From Mesobacillus maritimus (GTDB taxonomy: Bacteria > Bacillota > Bacilli > Bacillales > Cytobacillaceae), in assembly GCF_023715205.1 (NCBI RefSeq), contig NZ_JAMBNR010000003.1, forward strand, positions 1 to 64,000: a stretch of DNA of 64,000 bases. The letters run 5' to 3'. This document shows positions 18,767 to 26,920 of the stretch, piece after piece; within the stretch, counting starts at the first letter, position 1, and each line of letters begins with the position of its first letter. Made by a program: the position numbers and the translations under genes. The notes under the pieces are model-generated. The model was not told where the DNA came from and did no database searches. It was given only the letters and a program-made list of their open reading frames with translations.

Positions 18767-18993
18767 TGCTTTTTCCTCCTTATCCAATTATTATCCCTCT
18801 TTTTTTATTATCAAAAAATCATACCTGTTTGGGATCTACTTTTGTCCATGCTGGCTCAATTGCTAACTAAATAAGTGGTCATCTTTTCATCATTTGAAAA
18901 TGCTATCATAGTTGTTTTTCCGTGCGTGGGAAAATACTATCCAGCCTATTATATCCTGACTCCTCTAACTGTTGGAATCAGAAAATAAATGAA

Positions 18994-19022
18994 AAACACA
19001 CGAGACCACTAGTCGTGTGTTT
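18994..19022 (-). terminator. Terminator of yutE
   Basis: A perfect 10-bp stem AAACACACGA/TCGTGTGTTT with a 9-base loop is followed by T-rich sequence on the minus strand. It lies 34 bp past the yutE stop. Confidence 0.75.
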
Positions 19023-19055
19023 GTCAGTTCAGGGTTCTTATTGTGATAAAAATAC

Positions 19056-19493
19056 TCAGTTTTTAAAAGCAGAAACAGGTCCTAATTCATTTGTTAAATA
19101 TTCACGAACCTTCTCAGAGAATTGTTCAAGAACTGGTAGCGCTTTTAAAAATGCCTCACTAAGATTTTCATGATCCACTCTCGTATATTGTTGGACAGTA
19201 ACTTTCCGGAATGGAATGATATTCACTAGTCCTGCGTGCATCTCTTTCGTTAATACATTTTCATCACTAAGAATATCGATGATGTCTTCATAGCTACCGG
19301 GGTCACGCATGATAAAACCATCAATCATCATATTCCCAACATCTAGAATTGCTTCAAGGATTGTATGAGTCAATCGTTCCAAAGCCGCTTTTTCGATTTG
19401 CGATGTCCATTGTCCATGATTCTTAAACAATTCAATCTGCCGATCTAAATAGACAAGCGTTTCCTCAATTGCCTCTCTGTCAACAAAATACAT
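19056..19493 (-). CDS. yutE: YutE, DUF86 (HEPN/HepT-like) protein
   Basis: The 145-residue all-helical protein is of the DUF86 group, related to HepT toxins. The usual HEPN catalytic motif Rx4HxY appears here as R96-KVTV-Q101-Q-Y, so His is replaced by Gln. No MntA-type antitoxin nucleotidyltransferase is next to it. It is therefore probably not an active RNase toxin. The frame is open to 19652, but GGAGGAATCGGC before the ATG at 19493 sets the start. Confidence 0.85.
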   Translation of the reverse strand: MYFVDREAIEETLVYLDRQIELFKNHGQWTSQIEKAALERLTHTILEAILDVGNMMIDGFIMRDPGSYEDIIDILSDENVLTKEMHAGLVNIIPFRKVTVQQYTRVDHENLSEAFLKALPVLEQFSEKVREYLTNELGPVSAFKN

Positions 19494-19684
19494 GCCGATT
19501 CCTCCATCACGCCTTATTTCCTGATATCCTATACTATTGTAACATAATGAAAACGATTCCCGTCGCTTTTTGGCGAAAGATTCTAACTTAATTGAAGAAA
19601 TTATGCAGAGGATATCGCTTTTTGATAAGATGATAAAGTAGATATATGGCAAGGATGGAATGTGAACCAGGGGAGGAATTTTTT

Positions 19685-19951
19685 ATGACAGACCGCTTTT
19701 TCTTATACGATGATTTAGTTAATACTAAAACACGATTTGTCAGTTTTATGGGAGAAAATCAGCGTTTTGATTTGGCTCTTATCCAATCAGATCGCTACTA
19801 TGGAAAAGTTCTTGTACTCGATATTCAAGGAAATCGGTTTGCCATCATCGGTCATGATGACCTTGATGAGGAGGGCTATTTAGAACACGCATTTAATCTG
19901 CAAGAAGAAGATGCAGAAGAGCTCAGATCCTTTTTAAGGGAAGCTGTTTAA
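19685..19951 (+). CDS. DUF3055 family protein
   Basis: The 88-residue acidic protein has the segments RFFLYDDLVNTKTRFVSF and LVLDIQGNRFAIIGHDDL, which I associate with DUF3055. The function is unknown. The frame opens at 19646, but GGGGAGGAATTTTTT immediately before the ATG at 19685 identifies the start. It is divergent from yutE and followed by a frameshifted small gene. Confidence 0.8.
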   Translation: MTDRFFLYDDLVNTKTRFVSFMGENQRFDLALIQSDRYYGKVLVLDIQGNRFAIIGHDDLDEEGYLEHAFNLQEEDAEELRSFLREAV

Positions 19952-20030
19952 TTTTTCTCCTATTTCGTTTTGTTATTCTTAGGGTTTACCACAAATACTA
20001 AGAATACAATGCGATAGGAAGGTGATAACA

Positions 20031-20314
20031 GTGGGCAACAAAGATTCAGAAGTATTTTCTGATTTATCCAATGTGGAAAAACAAAAGAATTACTTAACGG
20101 CTGAGGAATTTCCAGATGGACCATATGGTTCGCCAATCCATGCCGATAAACCAGTGGAGAAAAAAGCACTGAGTGGAAAGAAGGACAAAGATTTTATAGC
20201 AACTTTAACTATGAGAATAAATCTTTGCATCAGGAGCTTCCTAGGCAGATGGAAGGAGCTCATCCTCCACATGATGATCCTGAAAAGGATGTCCAAGAGC
20301 CATATACACCTTAA
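20031..20314 (+). pseudogene. Small conserved protein gene with a frameshift in an A6 run
   Basis: A GTG at 20031 follows AAGGTGATAACA and reads NKDSEVFSDLSNVEKQKNY, then AEEFPDGPYGSPIHADKPVEKK. At the A run 20160-20165 the sense-looking continuation moves to another frame: STEWKEGQRFYSNFNYENKS, then LHQELPRQMEGAHPPHDDP and a stop at 20312-20314. One extra A would join both halves into about 95 residues. A bidirectional terminator follows. The composition suggests a small hydrophilic Bacillaceae protein of unknown function. It could be a sequencing error, a real mutation, or slippage on AAAAAAG. Confidence 0.7.
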
Positions 20315-20356
20315 GAAGCAACAGGGCGAGCTGCACAACCTATGCACTCACCAAGA

Positions 20357-20377
20357 AAAGGGCCTACATGGCCCTTT
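20357..20377. terminator. Shared terminator abutting the yutD stop
   Basis: A perfect 8-bp stem AAAGGGCC/GGCCCTTT with a 5-base loop has T-rich sequence on both strands. It ends one base before the yutD stop codon. Confidence 0.8.
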
Positions 20378-20378
20378 C

Positions 20379-20654
20379 TTATTTTTTCACTTTTTTCACG
20401 ATAAAATAAGCACAACCAAAATTACAGAATTCATAGAGATACTCGCTCACTGTACTAATTTTTGTATCAAAGGTTGCTTTTTGACTTTGATCTTCAAAGA
20501 ATCCTTTCAGCCGTAATTGACCATACCCCCAATCGCCGACAATATAATCATAACGTGTCAAGATATCACTATATCGTGAACGGAAAGCTTCCTCATTAAA
20601 GGCATCTTTATACTCATCTACCAGCTCATAGCAGATATTATTGATGCAATACAT
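20379..20654 (-). CDS. yutD: YutD family protein (DUF1027)
   Basis: The 91-residue protein has the family hallmark RYSDILTRYDYIVGDWGYGQ, then LRLKGFFEDQ, and a C-terminal YEFCNFGCAYFIVK. Function is unknown, though the family is widespread in Firmicutes. The frame starts at 20681, but the GAGGTGA site fits the ATG at 20654. It is convergent with the frameshifted gene. Confidence 0.88.
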   Translation of the reverse strand: MYCINNICYELVDEYKDAFNEEAFRSRYSDILTRYDYIVGDWGYGQLRLKGFFEDQSQKATFDTKISTVSEYLYEFCNFGCAYFIVKKVKK

Positions 20655-20811
20655 TCTTTTCACCTCTTTTGTTTCCTTCAAAATTTATCTATGTTTCCAG
20701 CTAAATGATATTTCTTAACCTATCCACCTATAAATTATAACTGATTCTCCAGCAATTACTAAGTGAAAAAAGAAAATAATGGGTCATTCTAGCTAATAGG
20801 GGGTGTTTTTG

Positions 20812-21456
20812 TTGATAAAAAAAGGCGTTGCCATTTTAGGTATTTGCACATTGGCATTAACAGCTTGTGCTGGGAACGATACAGACCAAGCGGGCCAAGG
20901 ACAGAAAGTAAATACTTTCAACGAAACTGACAATCATTTGCATACAAATAGCCATGAACCTGGTTTTAAAAACTCAGATATGAAAAAAAATGACACTGGT
21001 TTTGGTTATGTCCGTTATAAAAGAACTGGCGTTATGACAGCAGAAGATCAACCCAAATTTGAAATTGACCGCGAGCAATTAGCCGATATGATCTCAAAAC
21101 TTAGTGCACAGGTTCCAAATGTAGATGATGTTTCAACATTGGTGACAGATGAGGAAGTTCTCGTTGTTTACGCAACGGATACCGAGGATCGGCATGACAC
21201 AGCTAACCAAGTGAAAAAAATGGCCATGTCCGTTGTACCGGGTTGGTACCATATTTATGTTACTGACGACACAGGTTTACGTCAAAACATCGAGAATTTT
21301 GCTACCCTTAATACAAATAGTCGTGAAATCCACGACTTAATTGATGGAGTAGTTAAACAAATGAAATCAACTCCTCAAGGCACGGTGAATGAAAAAGGGT
21401 ATGAGAACAGCGAGGCACAAAATGAGGAATATGAGGATAATACCCAATCTAATTAA
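20812..21456 (+). CDS. yutC: Sporulation lipoprotein, YhcN/YlaJ family (YutC-like)
   Basis: The protein has a short lipoprotein signal with lipobox LTAC (Cys19 from the TTG start at 20812). A Gly/Asn-rich spacer is followed by a YhcN/YlaJ domain (about 75-180) with VDDVSTLVTDEEVLVVYATD and AMSVVPGWYHIYVTDD. Members of this family are found in spore inner membranes and help germination. A GGGGG site precedes either the TTG at 20812 or a GTG at 20803, so the exact start is uncertain. The C-terminus is acidic and Asn-rich. Confidence 0.85.
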   Translation: MIKKGVAILGICTLALTACAGNDTDQAGQGQKVNTFNETDNHLHTNSHEPGFKNSDMKKNDTGFGYVRYKRTGVMTAEDQPKFEIDREQLADMISKLSAQVPNVDDVSTLVTDEEVLVVYATDTEDRHDTANQVKKMAMSVVPGWYHIYVTDDTGLRQNIENFATLNTNSREIHDLIDGVVKQMKSTPQGTVNEKGYENSEAQNEEYEDNTQSN

Positions 21457-21467
21457 TCTTTAAAAAC

Positions 21468-21505
21468 AAAGCCAGTACCTAGCGCAAGCAAACGGTACTG
21501 GCTTT
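21468..21505. terminator. Shared terminator of yutC and lipA
   Basis: A perfect 12-bp stem AAAGCCAGTACC/GGTACTGGCTTT has a 14-base loop, between two convergent genes. Confidence 0.8.
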
Positions 21506-21514
21506 CTACTATCA

Positions 21515-22438
21515 TTATGCTTCTTTTTTCGCTTGTTCTTGTTCACTTAAAGCTTGTTTACGTTTAGTAGCTTCATTTACTTGTTCATCCGCGTGATAAG
21601 AAGACCGCACTAAAGGACCTGCCTCGCAATGGCTGAAGCCTTTACCTAAGGCAATTTCTTTTAGCTCATTAAATTCATCTGGATGATAGTATTTAACTAC
21701 TTTCAAATGCTTCTTCGACGGTTGTAAATATTGGCCAAGGGTTAGAATGTCAACATTATTTGCACGCAAATCATCCATAGCCTCGATAATTTCTTCCTTG
21801 GTCTCCCCTAGCCCAATCATGATACTGGATTTCGTAGGAATTGATGGCTGCATTTCTTTTGCACGACGCAGGAATTCCAATGAACGTTCATATGTGGCTC
21901 TAGCCCGAACTCTTGGAGTAAGTCGTTTAACTGTCTCGATATTGTGATTTAAGATATCAGGCTTGGCATCCATCAAGACTTTAAGGTTGTCATATACACC
22001 GCCCATATCAGATGGAAGAACTTCAATGGATGTAAACGGATTCTTACGACGGATTGCTCTGACTGTTTCAGCAAAAACTTCAGCTCCCCCGTCTTTTAAA
22101 TCGTCCCTTGCCACTGCCGTAACAACAACATGTTTTAAATTCATTGTTACAACTGAATCTGCTACCCTTTCAGGCTCTTTTAAATCAAGCTCTGTTGGCA
22201 AACCTGTTTTAACAGCACAAAAACGACATGCACGAGTACAAATATCCCCAAGGATCATAAATGTAGCCGTACGTCTTACCGCCCAACACTCATGAATATT
22301 TGGACATCTTGCTTCCTCGCACACGGTATGTAGGCTCTGCTCACGCATCATTTTCTTTAAGCCAGTGTAACTTTCGTTCGTATTTAACTTTATTTTGAGC
22401 CAATCGGGCTTTCTAAGAACTTCCTCTTTGCTACTCAT
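21515..22438 (-). CDS. lipA: Lipoyl synthase
   Basis: This radical-SAM enzyme inserts two sulfurs into octanoyl chains on lipoyl domains. It has two [4Fe-4S] sites: the auxiliary cluster cysteines C40, C45 and C51 ([12 protein letters not shown]) and the radical-SAM CTRACRFC (C67, C71, C74). The 307-residue length is normal, with a Lys/Glu-rich tail. It is the B. subtilis YutB equivalent. Its dependence on Fe-S supply links it to the Suf, YutM and YutI genes in this window; GcvH at 42.4 kb is a likely substrate. Confidence 0.96.
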   Translation of the reverse strand: MSSKEEVLRKPDWLKIKLNTNESYTGLKKMMREQSLHTVCEEARCPNIHECWAVRRTATFMILGDICTRACRFCAVKTGLPTELDLKEPERVADSVVTMNLKHVVVTAVARDDLKDGGAEVFAETVRAIRRKNPFTSIEVLPSDMGGVYDNLKVLMDAKPDILNHNIETVKRLTPRVRARATYERSLEFLRRAKEMQPSIPTKSSIMIGLGETKEEIIEAMDDLRANNVDILTLGQYLQPSKKHLKVVKYYHPDEFNELKEIALGKGFSHCEAGPLVRSSYHADEQVNEATKRKQALSEQEQAKKEA

Positions 22439-22596
22439 TTTGTCACTCCATTCCTATAAAAAACGCCCTTTATCTAGGGATTACCCCTACCTAGTCACTT
22501 TACCATACATCCAAAATAGAGTACAGTCTGCTGTTTCCATAATTTTCTCATTATGATATTGTCTGTTTCTCATAAACTAAAGACATCAAACATGTA

Positions 22597-22643
22597 AGTT
22601 CGTATCGAACTCTATACCAGAAAGGCTTTGCCCTTCTGGATAG
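22597..22643 (+). promoter_or_regulatory. Structured leader ahead of yunA
   Basis: Two adjacent hairpins are AGTTCG-TAT-CGAACT (22597-22611) and a long one pairing CTATACCAGAA with TTCTGGATAG around an AGGC/GCCC core (22612-22643). They stand about 50 bases before the yunA start and have no T tail, so they look like RNA structure rather than a terminator. Role unknown. Confidence 0.4.
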
Positions 22644-22690
22644 GTGCCTTCATAAATACGATTAGGTAAAAAAGTGGAAGGGGGATTCCT

Positions 22691-23680
22691 ATGAGGTATC
22701 TTCTTGCATTTATCATGTTATCTCTTCTTTTTTCTTTTCCAATTATGGCTAGTGCCAAAGAAGAGCTGGACATTGATGCAAAACGGATGGAACTTTATAA
22801 AAGAGTAGAAGCAATAACACATATCCCGTGGTATTATATGGCTGCAATAGATCAATACGAGCGTAGTGTTCGTAACGCCCGAAAAGATCTTCCTGATGCA
22901 GAAGGGCTCTCTGGGATTTACTTTAAACCCGAGGAATGGACAGGTATTCTCAATCCAAATCATGAAGATAGCAACCCCCTAAGCATCCAATTTTTCGATG
23001 GCTTGGGCTTTGATGGAAATGGGGATGGGAAAGCAGACATCCACGATGATGAGGATGTACTTCATGCTTTTGCACAAATTCTTCTAGCCTATGGTACAGA
23101 CCAAGAAAACATAAAGATTGGTCTATGGGATTATTATCAACGTGACAAAACAGTAGGAATTATTATGGATAAGGCGAAGATTTATCAGAAGTTTGGACGT
23201 TTAGACCTAAACGAACATGCTTTTCCAGTTCCTCTAAGAAGCAATCACAGCTATAAGAATACATGGGGCGATGCCCGTGGGTGGGGCGGTCGACGAATTC
23301 ATGAGGGAACCGACATTTTTGCGGACTATGGAGTTCCCGTTCGTGCTACAGGTTACGGGGTCATAGAAATGAAAGGTTGGAATCGTTACGGCGGTTGGCG
23401 AGTCGGAATTCGTGATATAAATAATACGTATCATTATTTTGCACATTTAAGCGGTTTTGCGAAGGATTTAAAAGTTGGTCAAATTGTTGAACCTGGACAA
23501 GTTATTGGTGGAGTCGGAAGTTCAGGTTATGGACCACCAGGCACCTCGGGAAAATTCCCTCCACATTTACATTATGGAATGTATAAAGATAATGGGTACA
23601 CGGAGTGGTCTTTTGACCCTTATCCACACTTAAGACTTTGGGCTAAAGAAGAAAGAGTTAGACTCAAAAAACAAAAATAA
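22691..23680 (+). CDS. yunA: YunA, exported M23 (LytM-type) endopeptidase
   Basis: The 329-residue secreted protein has a signal peptide (residues 1-22, cleavage near ASAK) and a zinc peptidase M23 domain at about 195-310. Its metal ligands are in RIHEGTDIFADYG (HxxxD) and the FPPHLHYGMY motif (HxH). Such enzymes cut peptidoglycan cross-links. An Asp/Asn-rich stretch DGNGDGKADIHDDED near residue 115 resembles a Ca-binding or dockerin-like loop. Sporulation or outgrowth expression is recalled for B. subtilis YunA. Strong GGAAGGGGG site. Confidence 0.9.
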   Translation: MRYLLAFIMLSLLFSFPIMASAKEELDIDAKRMELYKRVEAITHIPWYYMAAIDQYERSVRNARKDLPDAEGLSGIYFKPEEWTGILNPNHEDSNPLSIQFFDGLGFDGNGDGKADIHDDEDVLHAFAQILLAYGTDQENIKIGLWDYYQRDKTVGIIMDKAKIYQKFGRLDLNEHAFPVPLRSNHSYKNTWGDARGWGGRRIHEGTDIFADYGVPVRATGYGVIEMKGWNRYGGWRVGIRDINNTYHYFAHLSGFAKDLKVGQIVEPGQVIGGVGSSGYGPPGTSGKFPPHLHYGMYKDNGYTEWSFDPYPHLRLWAKEERVRLKKQK

Positions 23681-23688
23681 CGATAAAA

Positions 23689-23720
23689 GACGGCCATCCT
23701 TTGGTAAAAGGTTGGCCGTC
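23689..23720. terminator. Terminator between yunA and metS
   Basis: The stem GACGGCCA/TGGCCGTC is extended by CCTTT/AAAGG and followed by CTTATTTTAA on the plus strand. Confidence 0.75.
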
Positions 23721-23773
23721 CTTATTTTAACACCTATTGCCTCGGTGAACGCTATCAACAGATTCTACTTATC

Positions 23774-23878
23774 TTATTGCTCCCGAGACTTTTTAACAGC
23801 ATGCCTGATGCTTGCGGCAAGACCTCCCCAAATAATGATAATCCCAACCACCATCATAACTACCGCGCTTCCATCCAT
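23774..23878 (-). CDS. metS: MetS-type small subunit of Na+-dependent transporter
   Basis: The 34-residue membrane microprotein is Met-Asp-Gly-Ser-Ala followed by one hydrophobic helix (VVMMVVGIIIIWGGLAASI) and a basic tail RHAVKKSREQ. This matches the small subunit of MetPS-type methionine/alanine importers, known from Corynebacterium. Its ATG shares one base with the transporter stop codon (TAATG), so the two are co-translated. It is too short for most gene finders. Confidence 0.85.
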   Translation of the reverse strand: MDGSAVVMMVVGIIIIWGGLAASIRHAVKKSREQ

Positions 23879-25389
23879 TATTTAGAAACCCCCTTGTCTT
23901 TTGGAACATCATAAAGGCTTGAGTCCCACTTTTTGACGAAGCTAAATAGGATTCCAAAGATTATTGCTCCTATTGCAACAAGCCAACCGAAATAGAAGTT
24001 GAAGCTTACAGGATATCCTCCATAACTTGTTTCTAAATCAGTCATGACATTCATGACCAACATGACTCCAAGGACAACTGGTGTAATGTATTTTAAGCAG
24101 ATGTTCCACCAACTACCTAGCCGGATATCTGAAATCTCATTTGCATGGTCTCGTAAATTGTTAAGTTCTTTAGCAATCCATACAACAATGATAATTTCAA
24201 CTAAACCAGCGAATGCTACTCCATAGTTATTGATAAAGGCATCAACTGTATCCAAGAAGTTCAATCCACCTTGGGTTGCATAAAGAATTGAGATCAATGC
24301 TGAAATACCACCGCCGATAGCAACTGCCTTTGTACGTGAAATTTTAAATTTTTCCTGTAATCCTGCAACGTAGGTTTCAACAATTGAGATTAATGATGTT
24401 AGACCTGCTAGGGTTAAACATACGAAGAACAATACCCCAAAAGCGGCACTAAACGCTGGGAGTTCATTAATAATTTGTGGAAAAACTGCAAAGGCCAAGA
24501 TAACACCTTTACTTACAACTTCGTCAACAGGAACACCTTGTTGCATAGCCATAAACCCAAGCGCGCCAAAGACTCCAATCCCTGCGAGTAATTCGAATGA
24601 GGAGTTTGCAAAACCTGTAATGAATGCATTATTCGTAATGTCCGACTTTTTAGGCAGGTAACTCGAGTAAGTAATCATAATTGCAAAAGCAATAGATAAA
24701 CTAAAGAAAATTTGCCCGTATGCAGCAACCCATACCTTTCCATTTAAAATTTGGTCCCAGTCAGGTTTAAAAAATGCATTTAGTCCATCAATAGCCCCAT
24801 CAAGTGTCAAAGCTCGCACCACAATAATCAAAAATAAAAGAACAAGTGCAGGAATAAATATTTTGTTTGCGGCTTCAATTCCTTTTTTAACACCTTTAAA
24901 TAGAATCCCTAGAGTAATAATCCAAACAATTATTAACGGAAAGAATACTCCTGGAACTAAATTTCCTAATTGACCAGGATCCGTAACTTTTAAATAATCT
25001 CCAACTAAGAATGTAAGCGGGTCTTCCCCCCATTGTTGCTTTATTGAGAAGTATGAATAAGACATCGCCCATGCAATGATGACTGCGTAATAAGTTGAAA
25101 TAATAAAGGATATGGCTAACTGCCACCACCCTAACCATTCTGTACCTTTTTTAATTTTGAAGAAGCTAAATGGAGCTGACCCCCGATATTTATGTCCAAT
25201 TGTAAACTCCATTATGAGCAATGGAATCCCTGCTGTTAATAAAGCAAATAGATACGGTAGGAAAAACGCACCCCCGCCATTTTCATAGGCAACACCTGGA
25301 AAGCGCCAAATATTACCTAATCCAATTGCCGACCCCACGGCAGCAAGGATAAAACCAGCCCTTGTTCCCCATTGCGGACGATTCTCCAT
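23878..25389 (-). CDS. metP: Sodium-dependent symporter, SNF/NSS family (MetP-like)
   Basis: The 503-residue, 12-helix membrane transporter has the NSS signature GTRAGFILAAVGSAIGLGN, then IWRFPG, at residues 8-32, and Na+-site residues in TM1 and TM6-8. Coupling to a MetS microprotein indicates the MetPS subgroup, which imports methionine and small neutral amino acids with Na+. Inserted here between yunA and yunB, unlike B. subtilis. The symbol collides with metP of the ABC system at 36.7 kb; they are unrelated. Confidence 0.88.
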   Translation of the reverse strand: MENRPQWGTRAGFILAAVGSAIGLGNIWRFPGVAYENGGGAFFLPYLFALLTAGIPLLIMEFTIGHKYRGSAPFSFFKIKKGTEWLGWWQLAISFIISTYYAVIIAWAMSYSYFSIKQQWGEDPLTFLVGDYLKVTDPGQLGNLVPGVFFPLIIVWIITLGILFKGVKKGIEAANKIFIPALVLLFLIIVVRALTLDGAIDGLNAFFKPDWDQILNGKVWVAAYGQIFFSLSIAFAIMITYSSYLPKKSDITNNAFITGFANSSFELLAGIGVFGALGFMAMQQGVPVDEVVSKGVILAFAVFPQIINELPAFSAAFGVLFFVCLTLAGLTSLISIVETYVAGLQEKFKISRTKAVAIGGGISALISILYATQGGLNFLDTVDAFINNYGVAFAGLVEIIIVVWIAKELNNLRDHANEISDIRLGSWWNICLKYITPVVLGVMLVMNVMTDLETSYGGYPVSFNFYFGWLVAIGAIIFGILFSFVKKWDSSLYDVPKDKGVSK

Positions 25390-25596
25390 CTTTATATTCC
25401 CCCCAATTTTTTAATTGCACTTAAAATGTAAGAACAATTAAAACTTTTTATATTTTCAGATTATTTTGTTTGTAAACAGTATAGCTTGGAATATTTCTTT
25501 TGTCAAAATAATTTTTACAATTTCATTACAAAAATTAATCGGCATTTTACTAGGACAACATACCCTCTTTTTTTCATTTAAAAAATGTTTAATTTA

Positions 25597-25621
25597 AAGC
25601 TGTCCATATGATGGACAGCTT
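25597..25621 (-). terminator. Terminator of yunB
   Basis: An 11-bp perfect stem AAGCTGTCCAT/ATGGACAGCTT with a 3-base loop has a T-rich stretch on the minus strand, 70 bp after the yunB stop. Confidence 0.7.
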
Positions 25622-25691
25622 ATATTCTAGTTAATAAAACATGCATGTATGCCCTTCAAGCCTTTAAGATTGCATATTTGCGAGACCATAA

Positions 25692-26450
25692 TTAAGGGTT
25701 TGTCGGCAATTCAATTGCTGGTGTACCGGAACCACCATTATTAAAAAATTGTGGTACTTCTCCTTCATGAAGGAATGTCCCGATTGGAATATCTTCTTGG
25801 ATTGTGGCAACCTTGGTTGCAAAAGGAATAATAATTTGTACGTTCACAACAACGCGTATTGACGCTTCGATCCAAGTATTATTGATTCCAAGTGGCTTTT
25901 GATTCCACACAACATCTGTAACAACATCTCCGATTGCAGTGAACTCTACTGGAATATCAGGTCCATAATTAGCTAAAAGAACATTGTTAGTTGCTTGACC
26001 AAGTGGTATATTATAGACCAATCCATTTTTGGACTTAGAAGAGTCAAACTTTAGATCTGATAAAGACTCTAATCCTTCAATATTCCCCTTCTCCGCTTCA
26101 TTGATATTCGCTTGTACAAGGCTCACTGTTTCCGCTTTAATTTTATTTAATACTTCAGCATTGTATTGAATAACTGTCCTAGATCCACCACTTATTGGAA
26201 CATATTCAATTAAATCCGTGGTTTCCATTCCATTCACCACTTGGTCATTAACCGCTTTATTAATGACCAGTGTCGCAATCTTTACCGTCTGTGACTCAGC
26301 GTAGCGCATTAACGTTGGTTCAATCTTTTTATCTACAATCCACAGACCACCTACTGTTGATAGGATAAAAAAGAGAATCGTTAATAAAAATACATATTTA
26401 AACGGTAAGGGTCCTTTTTTTCGTCGCAGCCAGAGGCCTGTTTTCGCCAA
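25692..26450 (-). CDS. yunB: Sporulation protein YunB
   Basis: The 252-residue protein has one N-terminal membrane segment (about 19-40, after a basic KTGLWLRRKKGPLP head) and a long exported domain, including GGSRTVIQYNAEVLNKIKAE and YNIPLGQATNNVLLANYGP. YunB is needed for normal sporulation in B. subtilis, where it is made in the mother cell. Molecular role unknown. The start is TTG after GGGGGGATTTTA. The exported C-terminus ends in a Gly/Asn/Pro-rich tail. Confidence 0.88.
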   Translation of the reverse strand: MAKTGLWLRRKKGPLPFKYVFLLTILFFILSTVGGLWIVDKKIEPTLMRYAESQTVKIATLVINKAVNDQVVNGMETTDLIEYVPISGGSRTVIQYNAEVLNKIKAETVSLVQANINEAEKGNIEGLESLSDLKFDSSKSKNGLVYNIPLGQATNNVLLANYGPDIPVEFTAIGDVVTDVVWNQKPLGINNTWIEASIRVVVNVQIIIPFATKVATIQEDIPIGTFLHEGEVPQFFNNGGSGTPAIELPTNP

Positions 26451-26552
26451 AATAAAATCCCCCCTTTACAAGCATGATATGCTGCAAAGGAGGGACATAG
26501 CATAAAAAGAATGGAATTGTCTTGATTTTTCTCAAATCAAAGCCATCCTGAC

Positions 26553-26855
26553 CTAGACCATTTTTAAAAGTGCTTCTTTCCCAGACATGCCGGCAGAAAT
26601 CCCTAAATTTTCAGCCTCAATCGTTACAGACTCTAAAGGAGCTTCCAGCAGTTGATCGATGGTTTTCACTCCGACTGCTCTTCCTGCTATTACTTTCCGA
26701 TCCTTTAATTTTTCATTTAAAAGTGCGACATCTAAAGCACCGCACATAATATATCCTTTATCGCTTGTGACAACAAGCAAATTGGTTTTAGGCAGTCTGA
26801 CAGAAATACTTAAAAAGGTATGGCCGCTTATTTCGATTGGTGTCATTTCAATCAT
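26553..26855 (-). CDS. yunC: YunC family protein (DUF1805)
   Basis: The 100-residue protein of the DUF1805 fold contains LLVVTSDKGYIMCGALDVAL near 28-47 and DRKVIAGRAVGVKTIDQLLE near 53-72. It probably forms trimers like structurally known relatives. Function unknown. A GGGGAGAG site precedes the ATG. Convergent overlap with nothing; it lies 65 bp downstream of yunD on the same strand, suggesting co-transcription. Confidence 0.85.
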   Translation of the reverse strand: MIEMTPIEISGHTFLSISVRLPKTNLLVVTSDKGYIMCGALDVALLNEKLKDRKVIAGRAVGVKTIDQLLEAPLESVTIEAENLGISAGMSGKEALLKMV

Positions 26856-26920
26856 TATTCAGCTCTCCCCTTTCCTACTATCCAAGTTATGCATATGGAA
26901 GGAAAGTGTGAGCCTAGCTA

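Noticed and set aside
19056-19493. HepT-type toxin of a toxin-antitoxin pair
   Set aside because: The catalytic histidine is replaced by glutamine and no nucleotidyltransferase antitoxin gene is adjacent.
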